Under the pieces are notes generated by a model. The model was given only the letters and a program-made list of their open reading frames with translations. It was not told the DNA's origin and did no database searches. The translations under genes were made by a program, and so were the position numbers. This document shows positions 32,622 through 55,603 of a stretch of 64,000 nt of DNA, in pieces. Origin of the DNA: Oscheius dolichura (taxonomy: Eukaryota; Nematoda; Chromadorea; Rhabditida; Rhabditidae). The stretch is taken from positions 248,001 to 312,000 of the forward strand of contig OW051496.1 of the NCBI GenBank assembly GCA_932521035.1, read 5' to 3'. Position 1 is the stretch's first letter, and every line of letters begins with the position of its first letter.

Positions 32622-33507
32622 TCCCCATCCAACCATTAATCTTCGCGATCTTCTGCTAGATTAGGCAAATTTCGTTATGTTTTTGTTTGGGTATAGATGC
32701 ATTTCCGTGTTCCTGTACATTTGTGTTTGAAAAATACGCCAGAGTAAACTAAAAGTTACAGTTTAATCTTCTCTCACTCTCCGTGGTGCGAATGAGGTGG
32801 AAAGGGATTTATGGTCGTTAGAATGCGGTGAAAAGGGACCTATAGTGGTCGGAATAGGACGGAATAGGATCTATGGTAGGAGTTGGAAAAAAATTTAGAG
32901 AGGAACGAGGCCATTGGGACGAGCATCTCTCCACGATGAAATCAAGAGAAAGGTACGGTAGGCCAGAGGGATCCCTCCACAATGAAAAGAAATTTTCATG
33001 GTGGACGAGTTCTGCTGTCTTTTTTTCATGGTGGGAACCCGTTAGCACTAAAAAAGGGATGGAAGAACCCGTTAGAGCCATAGATTCATTTGGGGGAAAC
33101 GATAGAGCCGTAGATTCATTTGGGTGTCGGGGACATGGAGGTGTGAATAAATTGGGTGGAGGAGATTCTCCCACGACTCCAGTCACCATCCAACCGCCGT
33201 ACAAGTCCTAGCCCCAAAATATGGCTGGAGGAATGCGGGTGCGATGGATGGATGTTGCGATCTTGTCCCTCTGAAAAACGAAGAAAAATGGAAAGTGGAA
33301 AAAGATGAAATGATCACAAACCAACCGGTTTCATTCCTTTTCCTTCTTTTTTATGTTTCACCGAGTATTACACACTCTGATCACCGTGGAAGAGCGGGAG
33401 ACTCTTTGGCGAATGTAGTTTCTCCCGCGACAAGTTTTGTTCCAATTGTATCCTGGTTTTACCACTTAAACCTTATCCAATTGTTTATCTCTTTACTTTT
33501 AGGAAAT
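32622..33507. other. Intergenic region with short direct repeats
   Basis: No supported gene; overlapping frames on both strands at 32818-33211 reflect low-complexity sequence. Between 32780 and 32890 a unit like GG(A/G)AT(T/C)TATGGTCG..AGAATG recurs three to four times, and GATAGAGCCGTAGATTCATT (or a one-base variant) occurs twice near 33078-33122. An acceptor-like TTTACTTTTAG ends at 33502, just before the next gene's start. Confidence 0.4.
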
Positions 33508-33899
33508 ATGCCCGACTTGGGTAAAATAGAGAAACAACAACCAGAGGATCATTTTGACCAACTGGAGGACACAACACACCGGTTTGTTGTGATAATCGTG
33601 GTAATTTTCTCGTCTATTTCCTTATATTCCCCGCCTTTTTTCAGGTTTATCTCCTTCTGCTTACCGTAATCGTGGCGAATTATCTGTTCAACCCGTTCCA
33701 GTTGAATTGCGACCTTTTGACGATGTTTACCGTATTCTTTTGTTGTGGAATAATGTTGCCGTTTGGATTTCTCTGCTTCAGTTTTATACGATTCGCCACG
33801 AAACAACGGGTCACCCCAATGCACCGGACAATTACTTCAAGTTCTAGTTATTCCAGTCGGGACAGTGATCCAGCATTTTGGATCGGGATTAATAGTTAA
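33508..33899 (+). CDS. 115-residue two-helix membrane protein
   Basis: Exons 33508-33600 and 33645-33899 join over a 44-nt intron to 115 residues. An acidic, glutamine-rich N-terminus (MPDLGKIEKQQPEDHFDQLE) precedes helix 1 (VVIIVVYLLLLTVIVANYLF) and, after FQLNCDL, helix 2 (FTVFFCCGIMLPFGFLCFSF). The tail is basic then serine-rich (TITSSSSYSSRDSD). The start lies 6 nt behind TTTACTTTTAG, fitting trans-splicing. An AATAAA at 33898-33903 overlaps the stop codon, so the 3' UTR would be almost absent. The family is not recognised; the two-helix, acidic-N, basic-loop plan suggests a membrane scaffold or channel accessory, which is inference. Confidence 0.6.
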
Positions 33900-35077
33900 T
33901 AAATTATTTTATTGGAGGGGTACGAGTGCTGTTCAGAGGCGGAGATGGCCCTCTATTTCTTGAAATGGACCTCGGTTCCATTTTTTTAACTTTTTTCGTG
34001 AAACGTTTGACTTCTAAGCTGATGATACTAATTTTCCTGCGTTTGAAACAAATCGAGTGCCCAACAAGGAAGAACTAGAGAAATAAAGGGATGCCGAAGC
34101 AGAAAATAAAATAAAAAATTACAGAAAATATCAGGAACCCGTTGGATATCGGTTATAACTTTTTAGACTTCCTTGACTGATTAAATTCCTCCAAAGATCT
34201 TTAGACGGTACTGTAAGGATGGATTTTATGTTCTAAAAATGGACGAACAGTTCTCTTCCAAAAGTAAAGATCACAAGGAACCCCGGGAGAAGAACGGTTT
34301 CTCGACCACTATTACACATCGTGGTAAGATTCGTCAAACGGGGGAATTCCTACGACTCCCGGTGGGAGCGATCTCTTAGCGAAAATCAATTTAAAAATTG
34401 AAGATCAGAAATATACCATTAACAGAGAGTGAGGCGATTGGAATATAACGAGACTGTATAAGAACCTGGGTAAAAATAGTTTCAATAAAACGAATAAAAC
34501 CTCGTTTAGAAGAAGATAAGGAGCTTTTGAGAATTTATCATGTACCTGCTTACAATATAAGCTCAAAATCTTTTGTTAAATCTAGGGAGCAGAGTTTCGA
34601 GGATGAGCTATGCCGCTACCCTTTCAATTCTATCATAACCTACTTTTTAAAGGGAGTCTACCGCAGTAAAATTGCGCGCTACAGTGTTTCTCGGTTTTAT
34701 GAGGGATAGAAATTATCGGAAAAAAAATTTCCTCGCTATTAGCTATTTCTTTAGTCGCAAATAATTTGACTAAAAAGTAGAGCCTCCAAGGGTTAATAGA
34801 AGTGGTACGGTAGTTCTGTTTGCCTCCTGTCATTCTTGTTTCGGTCCCAAGTTAAAAACAAGACAAAGCCATTTCATTTCATTGAACAAAACTAGGGCAA
34901 GCTTATAGAGTCAAGTATTCTTCGAGGGTGGAGACGAACACAGTCATTTCCACCGGAAGGGAAAGAATTTTGTTCTTGGCTTACGAAAAACTTGAACGCC
35001 AAGGAAATATGATCATAGAAGGGCAATGTATCCTGATTTTCTAACACTTCTTTCCAATGAGAAGACGAGTCTTCCAG
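33900..35077. other. AT-rich intergenic region
   Basis: No supported gene. This is where the N-terminal thioredoxin exon of the following QSOX gene should lie, but no WCxxC-encoding sequence was found on the plus strand. Short open frames at 34527-34709 and 34833-34633 overlap on opposite strands and are not called. Confidence 0.4.
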
Positions 35078-37793
35078 ATAGCTGCCATGAATTGTGCCGA
35101 TTCAGTGAACGAAGTCACCTGCCGAGCCAACGGGGTTCAATATTTCCCATATATCAAGATATTTCCCTGTTTTAAAGGACTGTAAGGGAGGAAATTACAG
35201 TACTTCCCAAGGAATTCCTCGAATAAAGACGATGGGTCACTGTTGAGGCCGTTCTGGAGTGTAGCCGAGATGAGGGAACAAATAACGAAGGTGGGTGAAG
35301 AGTATTGTAAAAGACAAACTGCATAACTTTTTTTACTTTGATTATAACGAGCCGATGAAGAAGAAAAAGAATAGAAGAGCTGTGCTTTCTAATAGTAGAC
35401 ACAAAAATACTTTCCCCGGAACATTTTAGTGGATTCTTAGTGGTTTCTGTTGAATTGGAAAGCTAATTTTTGAGATAATTTTGATAAAAAGAATGGGAGA
35501 AAGCAAGGTTAGGTCATGCTAATATTTTTATGTATTGGCTTCCATTTTTACTGTTTTCTTGAAACAACCGGGCAATGCGACAGAAGAAAAACGGGTAAAC
35601 CACCTTACACGAGAATGGTAAGAAGGCCGCAGATTGGCCCTTTCAAACATTTGCGCTATGATTCTCTAGCATTCTCTTCTGAGCAATAATTTCGTCCGCT
35701 TGAAATAGAAATACCCTTTATGGAATAAAACAAACCGAAAAAACTTGGAAAAACTTGGTTGCCCCCGATATTTTGTTATGTATTGAAGCCCATTCTTATC
35801 GGTTACTGCAATGCTCTTGACAATCGAATGTTTCTGTTACATGCACCCAAAAGTTTGACTTTGTAATTTTCCACAAAGTTACAGTAACCCAGTAAAGATG
35901 ATAATTTTCAGGTCGTCATGGATGACTATTCGGTGAACCATTTCGATGATTGGCCGATTTTTGACCATCTCGGAGAGTGAGTTTCACTTTATTCTCCGTT
36001 TCAAATGAAACATTGTTGACAATAAATGGTTTCCTACCGGACTAACCTTGATTTGTAATTGTCTAACAAATAAATACACACACCCCAGCTTTAGGCAAAC
36101 TTTTTGTTTTGGTCTCCATCCATACATCCAACGTTCGAGCCTCACATGCCATTCTGCCCTCTTTTATCAAATTCACGAAACATTTCCCATTTCCTAAAAA
36201 CAAAATGGCAAATGAATAACTGTCAATACGTCCCATTTTTGACGTCTTACACTATGAAAATCACAGGAATTTGTCCAATACGATGGATAGTTTTCAGTCT
36301 TCTGACGTACGGTGATCTCTGGGACGGCACTCCATCCGAAGTTCAACACATGGCCATCATCTTCGAGAATCATCCAGCCAGTCTAACTGGAGCAGAGGTC
36401 AGCCTTTTTTTTACAAAAAAAAACAGAAATAGCAAATTTTTATTTTGATAATATTAGTCCCTAAAAACCAGAAAAATTTTTAAATTTCTGTTTCAATATT
36501 TCCACAAAAAGGAGAGCAACACGCGAGTTACTAATATTATCCATTTTTTCTTGAAAATCAGGCAAAATTTACGAGTTTGTTTCCCAATCCCAAAATGGTC
36601 CTGAACGGAGCCTAATTACTGTAACCCTATTGGAAAATAACTGTAGAACAACGTTTTAGCTTCTCCTGGATTTGCACAAATACAAAGATCGTCTCGTGGC
36701 TCGTCGATGTCTGAAAAACCATCCCCTGGTCGAGGCTCTCCACATTTCCGACTTCCCCTCCATGGCCATCTTCCGGAGAGGAGAAAAAAAAGTAAGTTAA
36801 TTTGGGAAACAACTCCATAATACAATCAGCGATAAAAGTTTTACAGAGAAGAATAAATAGATAGAGCATAACCACAAAAATTTTCCAGGCTTCGTCGGCT
36901 GCTTCTGGCAGAAATAGAGAACTTCCTCTCTGTCACGTCGGATAAAGATTTGCAGGGAATTCACTTCAGCAGCCACAAAAAGAACAAGACGAATATTTGC
37001 GAGAAAGTGAGTACAATATTCTAAAATAATGAAATTGGAGGAGAATTCTCAAAAATTGATGGATATTTCCATTCAAAAAAAGAGTTTTTTTTGTTCTATT
37101 GGGGATTCTTATTGGCTAATGGCGGAAAACAATCAGTTGTCTTTGTTAGATCGGCGTTCTACTATTAAAAAATCCTATCAGAATTTGATAACCGAGGAAT
37201 AATGAGGTTAGTTTTATTTATGCTTTGGTGGTCCTTTATACTTTTCCCCGTTCTATTGGAAATGATTCCATATTGAAAGATGAAGTTTCAGAGCTATTTG
37301 GATCGTTCTAACCGGGCTGTCAGGGTCTTCTCCCGGTTGAGAGACTTTCTCCAAGCGAAAGGAAAGGAGAGTCATCCGTTATCCCCATCGAAGAATATCA
37401 GAAGGAATTCACCTCGGCGGAGGTTTGTCGACTTTTCGCGAGAGTTCTGTGGTCTCAATGCTCTAGGGAACCAGAAGGGCTACTGTAGAATGTAGAAAAA
37501 TCATTCCACGGGTCTCACAGGGAATTTAGTACCATTTTATCGTTATGGGAACCTGTGGTTTGTGGACGTCATTCCACACCCTGACTGTGTCTGCCTACAA
37601 ACAGGCTGCAGCAACCAATTGTGAGTTATTTCCCTTCAAATTGTGGAAGACGAATATATTTGCAGTGACAACATTCCAACCCCTGGTGGCGTTACAGGCG
37701 ATTAGGGACTGGGTCGGCTCCTTCTTCGGCTGCCAACATTGCAGGGATCACTTCCTGAAAATGACGACGAACACCTTCAAAATGGAAGCGCAG
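35078..37793 (+). pseudogene. Decayed quiescin-sulfhydryl oxidase (QSOX)
   Basis: QSOX enzymes introduce disulfides into secreted proteins using a thioredoxin domain and an Erv/ALR flavin domain. Exon-like blocks in order: 35078-35168 (IAAMNCADSVNEVTCRANGV, QYFPYIKIFP), 35912-35976, 36298-36397 (HMAIIFENHPASLTGAE), 36660-36791 (LLLDLHKYKDRLVARR), 36889-37006, 37292-37410, 37530-37620 (GTCGLWTSFHTLTVSAYK) and 37666-37793 (VGSFFGCQHCRDHF, the Erv CxxC). Breaks: the exon ending at 36791 after eight A and the next one differ in phase by one base; the block at 37292 shifts frame near 37370; no WCxxC exon is found upstream and no Erv C-terminal exon downstream. An 870-bp foldback element lies 600 nt past the last block. 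A rapidly evolving live gene with missed exons is possible but less likely. Confidence 0.6.
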
Positions 37794-38418
37794 GTACCGT
37801 TCTTGTTGTAGGAAGGAAGTGCCTTTGGACAATCCAGGTCAATCTTTTCGATGAAACATAGAGAGCATTGTATAAGAGCATCTCGCCTATGAGATGAAAT
37901 ACAGTACTTTTTGTTCTCCATTGCAGACCATTTACCGCCGTTTCTTCTAATTTTCCATGCTTTGTTAGTAATTTATAATTTCTTGCATCAAAAACAAGCC
38001 GATCATTTTTGTCTAGAGTGATGACTAGAAGTGCCCAGTTTTGTGAAGAGTTTAAATTTGGGGTTAATCACGCTTTTCGGTGTAATGATTATTTTGTCTA
38101 ATTTAGGCCAACTTACTTTATTTTATCATAAAATTTTTATGCCAAGTTCTTGAATATAAATAATATTTACTCCAAGGTAACAATACAGGGGGTCCCGCAA
38201 ACCCTCTTTATGGCCTGGTACTTTTAGTAGCGCTAGATTACGAGCGTACGTATGAGCGGGACAGAAACAGGGTAGCGGAAATTTTTTGTGCTCTCGCGAG
38301 ATAAGAGTAGGCTCATTCGGTGGCGCCTGCTACCGTCTCCTTGGTGAAGTTCAGCTCGGCATTGTCACAGGAGGTATCGACAGCGTTTTACCAAACTTAT
38401 GCGTTTTTTATAAACGAC
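37794..38418. other. Region downstream of QSOX remnant
   Basis: No coding sequence is recognised; the C-terminal QSOX exons expected here are absent. The sequence becomes GC-richer near 38190-38360 next to the foldback element. Confidence 0.4.
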
Positions 38419-39290
38419 CTGACTAGTAGGGTGATGGATAAGTGCTGTCAATGACCTCATAACTTTTGATAGAGACCGTTTTACAGTACACATGAGCACT
38501 TTCTAGGTAGATCTCGAAGTGACCGATCTGGTAAAACAAACTAGAAAAAAATTCCATTTAATTGCGAAATTTACCGGGCGTTTCAAAAAAAAGTTTTGAG
38601 TTTTGCTATTTTCGCTGGTACGGTATCTTCCCAGCCACTTCTGAAAAAAACTGAATACGCCGTTCGAACAGGCTCACAGAGTTGATCAAAATCATCTATC
38701 AAACTTTTATTTGTCATGTAAAATCGCCATTTCCCAATCGATTATCAAATAGGGTGCCACGCAGTGCGTATTACGGCTCGAGGGTTCGATCCCGCTCGGC
38801 GTCGATCTCTTATACTTTCTTTTGCTTTTTTCTTTTTTTCCAGCAAACACCTTCTTTTGCAAAGATGAAGCCATATCAACAAAAAGAAAAAAAGAAAAAG
38901 AGAGTTTCACGGAGAGGATCCGAACCCCCGACCTCTCTATTCTGTTTTGCAGAAACCCACTGCGCCATTTAACCAATTTTTAGAAAAAGAAGGTTTTCCA
39001 CAGAGAATTAAAGTTTGATAGATGATTTTGATCAACTCTGCGATCCCGATCGAACGGCGTACTCAGTTTTTTCGGAAGTGGCCGGAAACATAGCGGACCA
39101 GCAAACATGGCAAAACTCACTTTTTTTGAAACGCCCGGTAAATTTCGCAATTACATGGAATTTTTTTCTAGTTTGTTTTATCAGATCGGCCACTCCGAGA
39201 TCTACCTAGGAAGTGCTCATGTGTACTGTAAAACGGTCTCTATCAAAAGCTATGAGGTCATTGACAGGACTTATCCATCACCCTACTATA
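38419..39290. mobile_element. 870-bp foldback element with tRNA-like segments in its arms
   Basis: The outer ends TAGTAGGGTGATGGATAAG (38427) and CTTATCCATCACCCTACTA are inverted. Inner matches continue for over 300 nt per arm: ACCGTTTTACAGTACACATG, TTACCGGGCGTTTC, GTTGATCAAAATCATCTATC and their complements. Near the centre the left arm has GGCTCGAGGGTTCGATCCCG and the right arm, on the minus strand, TGGCGCAGTGGGTTTCTGC followed by GGGGGTTCGGATCCTC, which resemble A- and B-box tRNA promoter parts. No transposase frame is present; open frames of 90-118 codons across it are mirror images. It lies between the QSOX remnant and the kelch gene. Confidence 0.85.
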
Positions 39291-39507
39291 ATAACAATTC
39301 TTATCGTCGACTTGAAATTCCGTTACAAATAAATTTCACGGTACAAACCACACAAAAATTATTGCGACAACGCTTCTGCTACGGTTGCGTAGCTTTAGAT
39401 AAGGATCAAAAAACACAAAACACCACATTTTCAACAATTTTTGAAATGAATCCTCTTGAATAGGAATACTTTAAAGGGAGGGGAAGATTTATTTGTTTAA
39501 TAGGGGA

Positions 39508-40821
39508 TTACTCTGTGGAATTAGAAAGAATATCAGCCAAATGTTGGGAAATAACAAGTGAAGACATTTCACTGTACCCATTGGGAAGCTGGGGACCCTG
39601 TTTCCAGCTTTTTCCATTAAACATTTCAGTTTTATCGAGAAATTTGACTGTTCTATTATATCCTCCAATTACAAAAATCTCATTGTTAAGGACTGCTGCA
39701 GAAAGGTTACATCGACGTTGTTTCATTGGCAGCAGTTCTTTCCATGTTCCTTTTCCTTCTAGATTACTCAGTTCCAGTACAGTATTGAATCTTGTCTTTC
39801 CACTAGTACCTCCCATTAAAATGAGATTATTTCCATAAGAAACGAGAGAATGAGCAGCAAGAGGTGCTGGCATATCATTCAGCTCCGTCCAGACACCACT
39901 CTCCGGGTCGAAACATTCCACACTTTTCAAACGATTCGAACCATCATGTCCACCACAGACAATGAATTTGCCATTATGAACTGCTGCAGCTGCACCCATT
40001 CGCGAATATTTCATGTCCCTAAAATATTGATTAGCCCTGATTGAGCCTTGTATCAGATGTTGTATCATCTCGTTTGAGAGACGAAGCAGCCGTTGGAAAC
40101 CGAACAGAAGAGAAAAATTGGGGAAAAGTATTAAACTCACGGCATGTTAATCCATTTTTTCTCCTTTAGATCATATCGTTCCACACTTTTCAACTCCCAT
40201 CCTCCAAATACCCAGATGGATTCATTCCATTCCACACTACTATTTGTAATACCCCATCGGCTCTCATTCATATCTGCCAATCGTATCCATTTCAATGTTT
40301 TGTTATCCAATTTGTATAATTCTTCAGCCATCCGCCAACCACCGAATATATAGATCTCTCCATCCAGATATACTGCACCTCCGGCACTAAGTATTCTCGG
40401 TAATTTCAATGCCAATTTGATCCATTTGTCTTCTTTCAAAATGACCATTTCATCGTTTCCGTCGCCATCTTTAAATCCTCCAAGGACTAAAATCTAAAAG
40501 AATGTTACTTATTCTATTCCAAAATACCCCACCGTCCCCTTATCCACTTGTCCTGGGATCAATTGTCTTTTTTCTTCCAAAGAAACGGGTCCCGCCTGGA
40601 TTGTAAGATGATCTTCATTTTGTTTTCCTTCGATCCTTCCAACTAAACATTAGTAACACTGAAAAGTATTAGATCTGGCTGACTTTTGTGAGAAATCTCT
40701 GTGATGCCCTCTTGTAAAGCCGTTATAGCATCGGAAACTGAAATTTCTCTCGAGTTCTAAAAGGTTTCAATGATTTCTCACCCCCTTGTTGGATATTTGC
40801 GTCAGAAGGATTAGTTGCCAT
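39508..40821 (-). CDS. Kelch-repeat beta-propeller protein without BTB domain
   Basis: Four exons (40821-40782, 40642-40533, 40493-40141, 40018-39508) join in phase to 337 residues, MATNPSDANIQQGVGRIEGK onward. From residue about 50 six kelch-type strands follow, each with a GG pair and a later W or Y: ILVLGGFKDG, IYIFGGWRMA, IWVFGGWELK, FIVCGGHDGSNRLKSVECFD, LILMGGTSGK and IFVIGGYNRT. The set is enough for one six-bladed propeller. No BTB or BACK domain precedes it, unlike Cul3 adaptors, so it is a stand-alone propeller or a truncated KLHL relative. AATAAA on the minus strand at 39493-39488 is 15 nt past the stop. Intron 1 (140 nt) contains another possible exon (NSREISVSDAITALQEGITE) flanked by acceptor and donor-like sites, which would shift the frame if used. 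Confidence 0.85.
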
Positions 40822-41901
40822 TAGAGTAGCTGAAATAGTTTATGGAAAGATTGAGAAATGGGAAAAGTCGATTTGAACAAGGGAAGGGGCAGACAACGTC
40901 GTCCTTGATAAGGGAAACTTTGATAAGAAACGGAAATTGCTGCAGCTGTCGAGTTTGCCAGTGTTTGTCTATTATAATTTTTTGCCAGCAATTCGGATCA
41001 CAACAGTTTTAGCCGGCTACCTTCACAGATTATTGAGAAACAAGCCGTAACGGGCGCCTTCGGCGCCCTCGGCTTGACCGTGCTCGGCCCCCCTTCCTCC
41101 AGAGCCGACTCCCCCTTCTCCAGCACGGTATTCTCCTGCCCGCTTTTGGAGAGGTTCTGAGCGCGTAGTGTGCTTCCGAGACGTGTAATTAGACTAAATA
41201 GATGTAAAACTAAAAAGCAAAAGTGTTTGACCGCGACGGGAGTCGAAACCGCGACCTTTTGAGCGCGCGACCTGCAGAAGCGCATTGCGCCATTGGGGAC
41301 CGGCGCAGATAAAAACGACCATAACTCGCGAGATTTAGCATTATACATTCTCATACTTTACAGTCTTACATAACTTTTCGAGCTCTATCGAAAGACCCCA
41401 CTCCCATAGCTGGAGCTCAAAAAAACGTATAGCAGAAAAAGGGCAGTTTTTCGCCTTGTAACTCGTTTTTCTCCTCACTGTAACACTCTCAGCACCTGAA
41501 ACTTCGCTGCCCGGGTTGCCACACGCTGCTCTTTTGAATGAGCCTAATTAACTCTAATGTTTCAATCCCGCTAGAAAAGGCAAAGATTGACATCGTTCCC
41601 GCTATTTTCTACCAATGTTGTCCATTTTTCATTAATATTTATTGAAAATTATAACAAATGTGTGTTTTATGCAGGGGGCAGCACCAATGGGGGACCAATT
41701 TTTAGAGTAATGTGATGGAGAGAGACTTGTACGTGAAAAGGGCAGTAGAGAGTCGAAGATGAAGAAGAAAGGACGGTGGTTATAGACTTATCACATAAAT
41801 AAGAAGGCAGTGTTTAGAGATTGACGGGTTTGGGGGAGGGAAGTGGTGCCTATAAAGATGCAGAATGGGTAGAGAAAGAATTTGTGGGGGGATATCTTCT
41901 T
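40822..41901. other. Intergenic region with hairpin and tRNA-like sequence
   Basis: Contains a near-perfect hairpin at 41040-41078 (CAAGCCGTAACGGGCGCC / GGCGCCCTCGGCTTG), the tRNA-like stretch listed separately, and a minus-strand AATAAA at 41643-41638 that may end the let-2 transcript, giving a 3' UTR of about 260 nt. No coding sequence is supported. Confidence 0.5.
41205..41310 (-). repeat. tRNA-derived sequence
   Basis: On the minus strand it reads CCAATGGCGCAATGCGCTTC, TGCAGGTCGCGCGCTCAAAA, GGTCGCGGTTTCGACTCCCG. TGGCGCAATGCG fits an A box and GGTTTCGACTC a B box, with a plausible T arm, but no 7-bp acceptor stem pairs across it. It resembles the tRNA-like parts of the 38.4-39.3 kb foldback element, so it is probably a tRNA-derived repeat rather than a working tRNA gene. 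Confidence 0.5.
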
Positions 41902-54432
<12,531 letters not shown>

Positions 54433-55603
54433 GGTGGTCTCCTTCTAGTTTAGCCGGGGGGCACAGAGAGGATCGAATCTGTTGATGTTAATCCTCTGGA
54501 TGGTAGGTAGGGTGCCCTGCTAGAAGGAGAGAAAGAGAGCAAGTGATCCTTACAGAGGCACCGGAGGGCGTAGATAGTGGGCGGGGCCGAGGGGGCCGAG
54601 AGAGAGAAAACGGTACGGCTGGGCACACCTTGGAGGAGTCGGGGGGAAGAGAGAGCGGCAGACAGAGATTCCCGGCTGGAGAGACGCCTGCTCGGAGAGA
54701 GAGAGCCCGTTGTAAACTGCCTTCGAGGCCGGGAGGATACTTTGAGGCTTTCTGAGCACAGGGGAGACAGGGAGAGAGGCAGCAGCGATGAGCAGGTGAG
54801 ATCCTGAAGCGGGAAGATCAATCACCCGGCAAGGGGGCACTGACCGCACTCTCCCGGCAGCAAAAGGCACTTTTGGGGGCAGCAGCTTATTTATCGCTGG
54901 TTCTAATTACCGTATACGACGATTTGAACGAAACAAACATGATATCCAAGAATTCTAGAAGTTTCTTTGTCCCTATATATCCCCCGCTGTCTAACTATGG
55001 CTGCTGCAACACCTCTGGGCATCCGCTTGTTGACCAAAATGTTCAAGTTACACAACAAGTAGCCGCCAGTTCCTTTTCTCAAATTTCGAGGCCGAAAGAA
55101 CTGCTGTCACCTCGAGAGGGTATTCTTTTCTTGACCGAAAAAATGGTTGCACTCCTCGGTTTCTCTTCTAAAAATTGGCTACTGCAACAAATCGCAACAT
55201 CTTGCGTGGCTGTCGGGGCAATTCTTCTCTTGTCCTAGCAGCGGCTGGCTGCTATAAAAACGGTCAACTGGCCCGCATAGAAAAACATCTTCCGTCGCCG
55301 TTAAACTGGCACCGCCGGCCATCTGCACTCTCCTTGGCTCTCTCTCTAGCGAAAAGTTTCTCTCTCTCGACAACGACGAGGGTAAGAGAGCAGTCATCCA
55401 TATCTTCCTCCTATTTCTTGACGACGGTTTTTCTTATTGGCGGTGAGAAAAGTAGAGAAAACAGCTGGTGTTTACACGAGCTGGAAGGCAGTTGTCGTCT
55501 TCTCTTTTTGTTTTGTGAATAATTATTGCTAAAGAAAATAAAAATATTAGAAAGGAATAAATGTTCTTCAAAATTAAATATATACAAACACAACAAAGAT
55601 CTG
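54433..55603. other. let-2 upstream region and RBMX2 downstream region
   Basis: No gene supported. 54520-54800 is rich in GAGAGA/GGGAG on the plus strand (CTCTC on the minus strand), similar to GAGA stretches at 50800-50860 and 52070-52095 in or near let-2; such tracts are common in nematode promoters. Multiple open frames on both strands here are low-complexity artefacts. Confidence 0.45.

Noticed and set aside
38682-39463. Open frames of 89-118 codons across the foldback element
   Set aside because: They are mirrored by the palindrome and have no domain, start context or transposase motif.
41205-41310. Functional tRNA gene
   Set aside because: A- and B-box-like parts are present but no acceptor stem or clear anticodon arm pairs.
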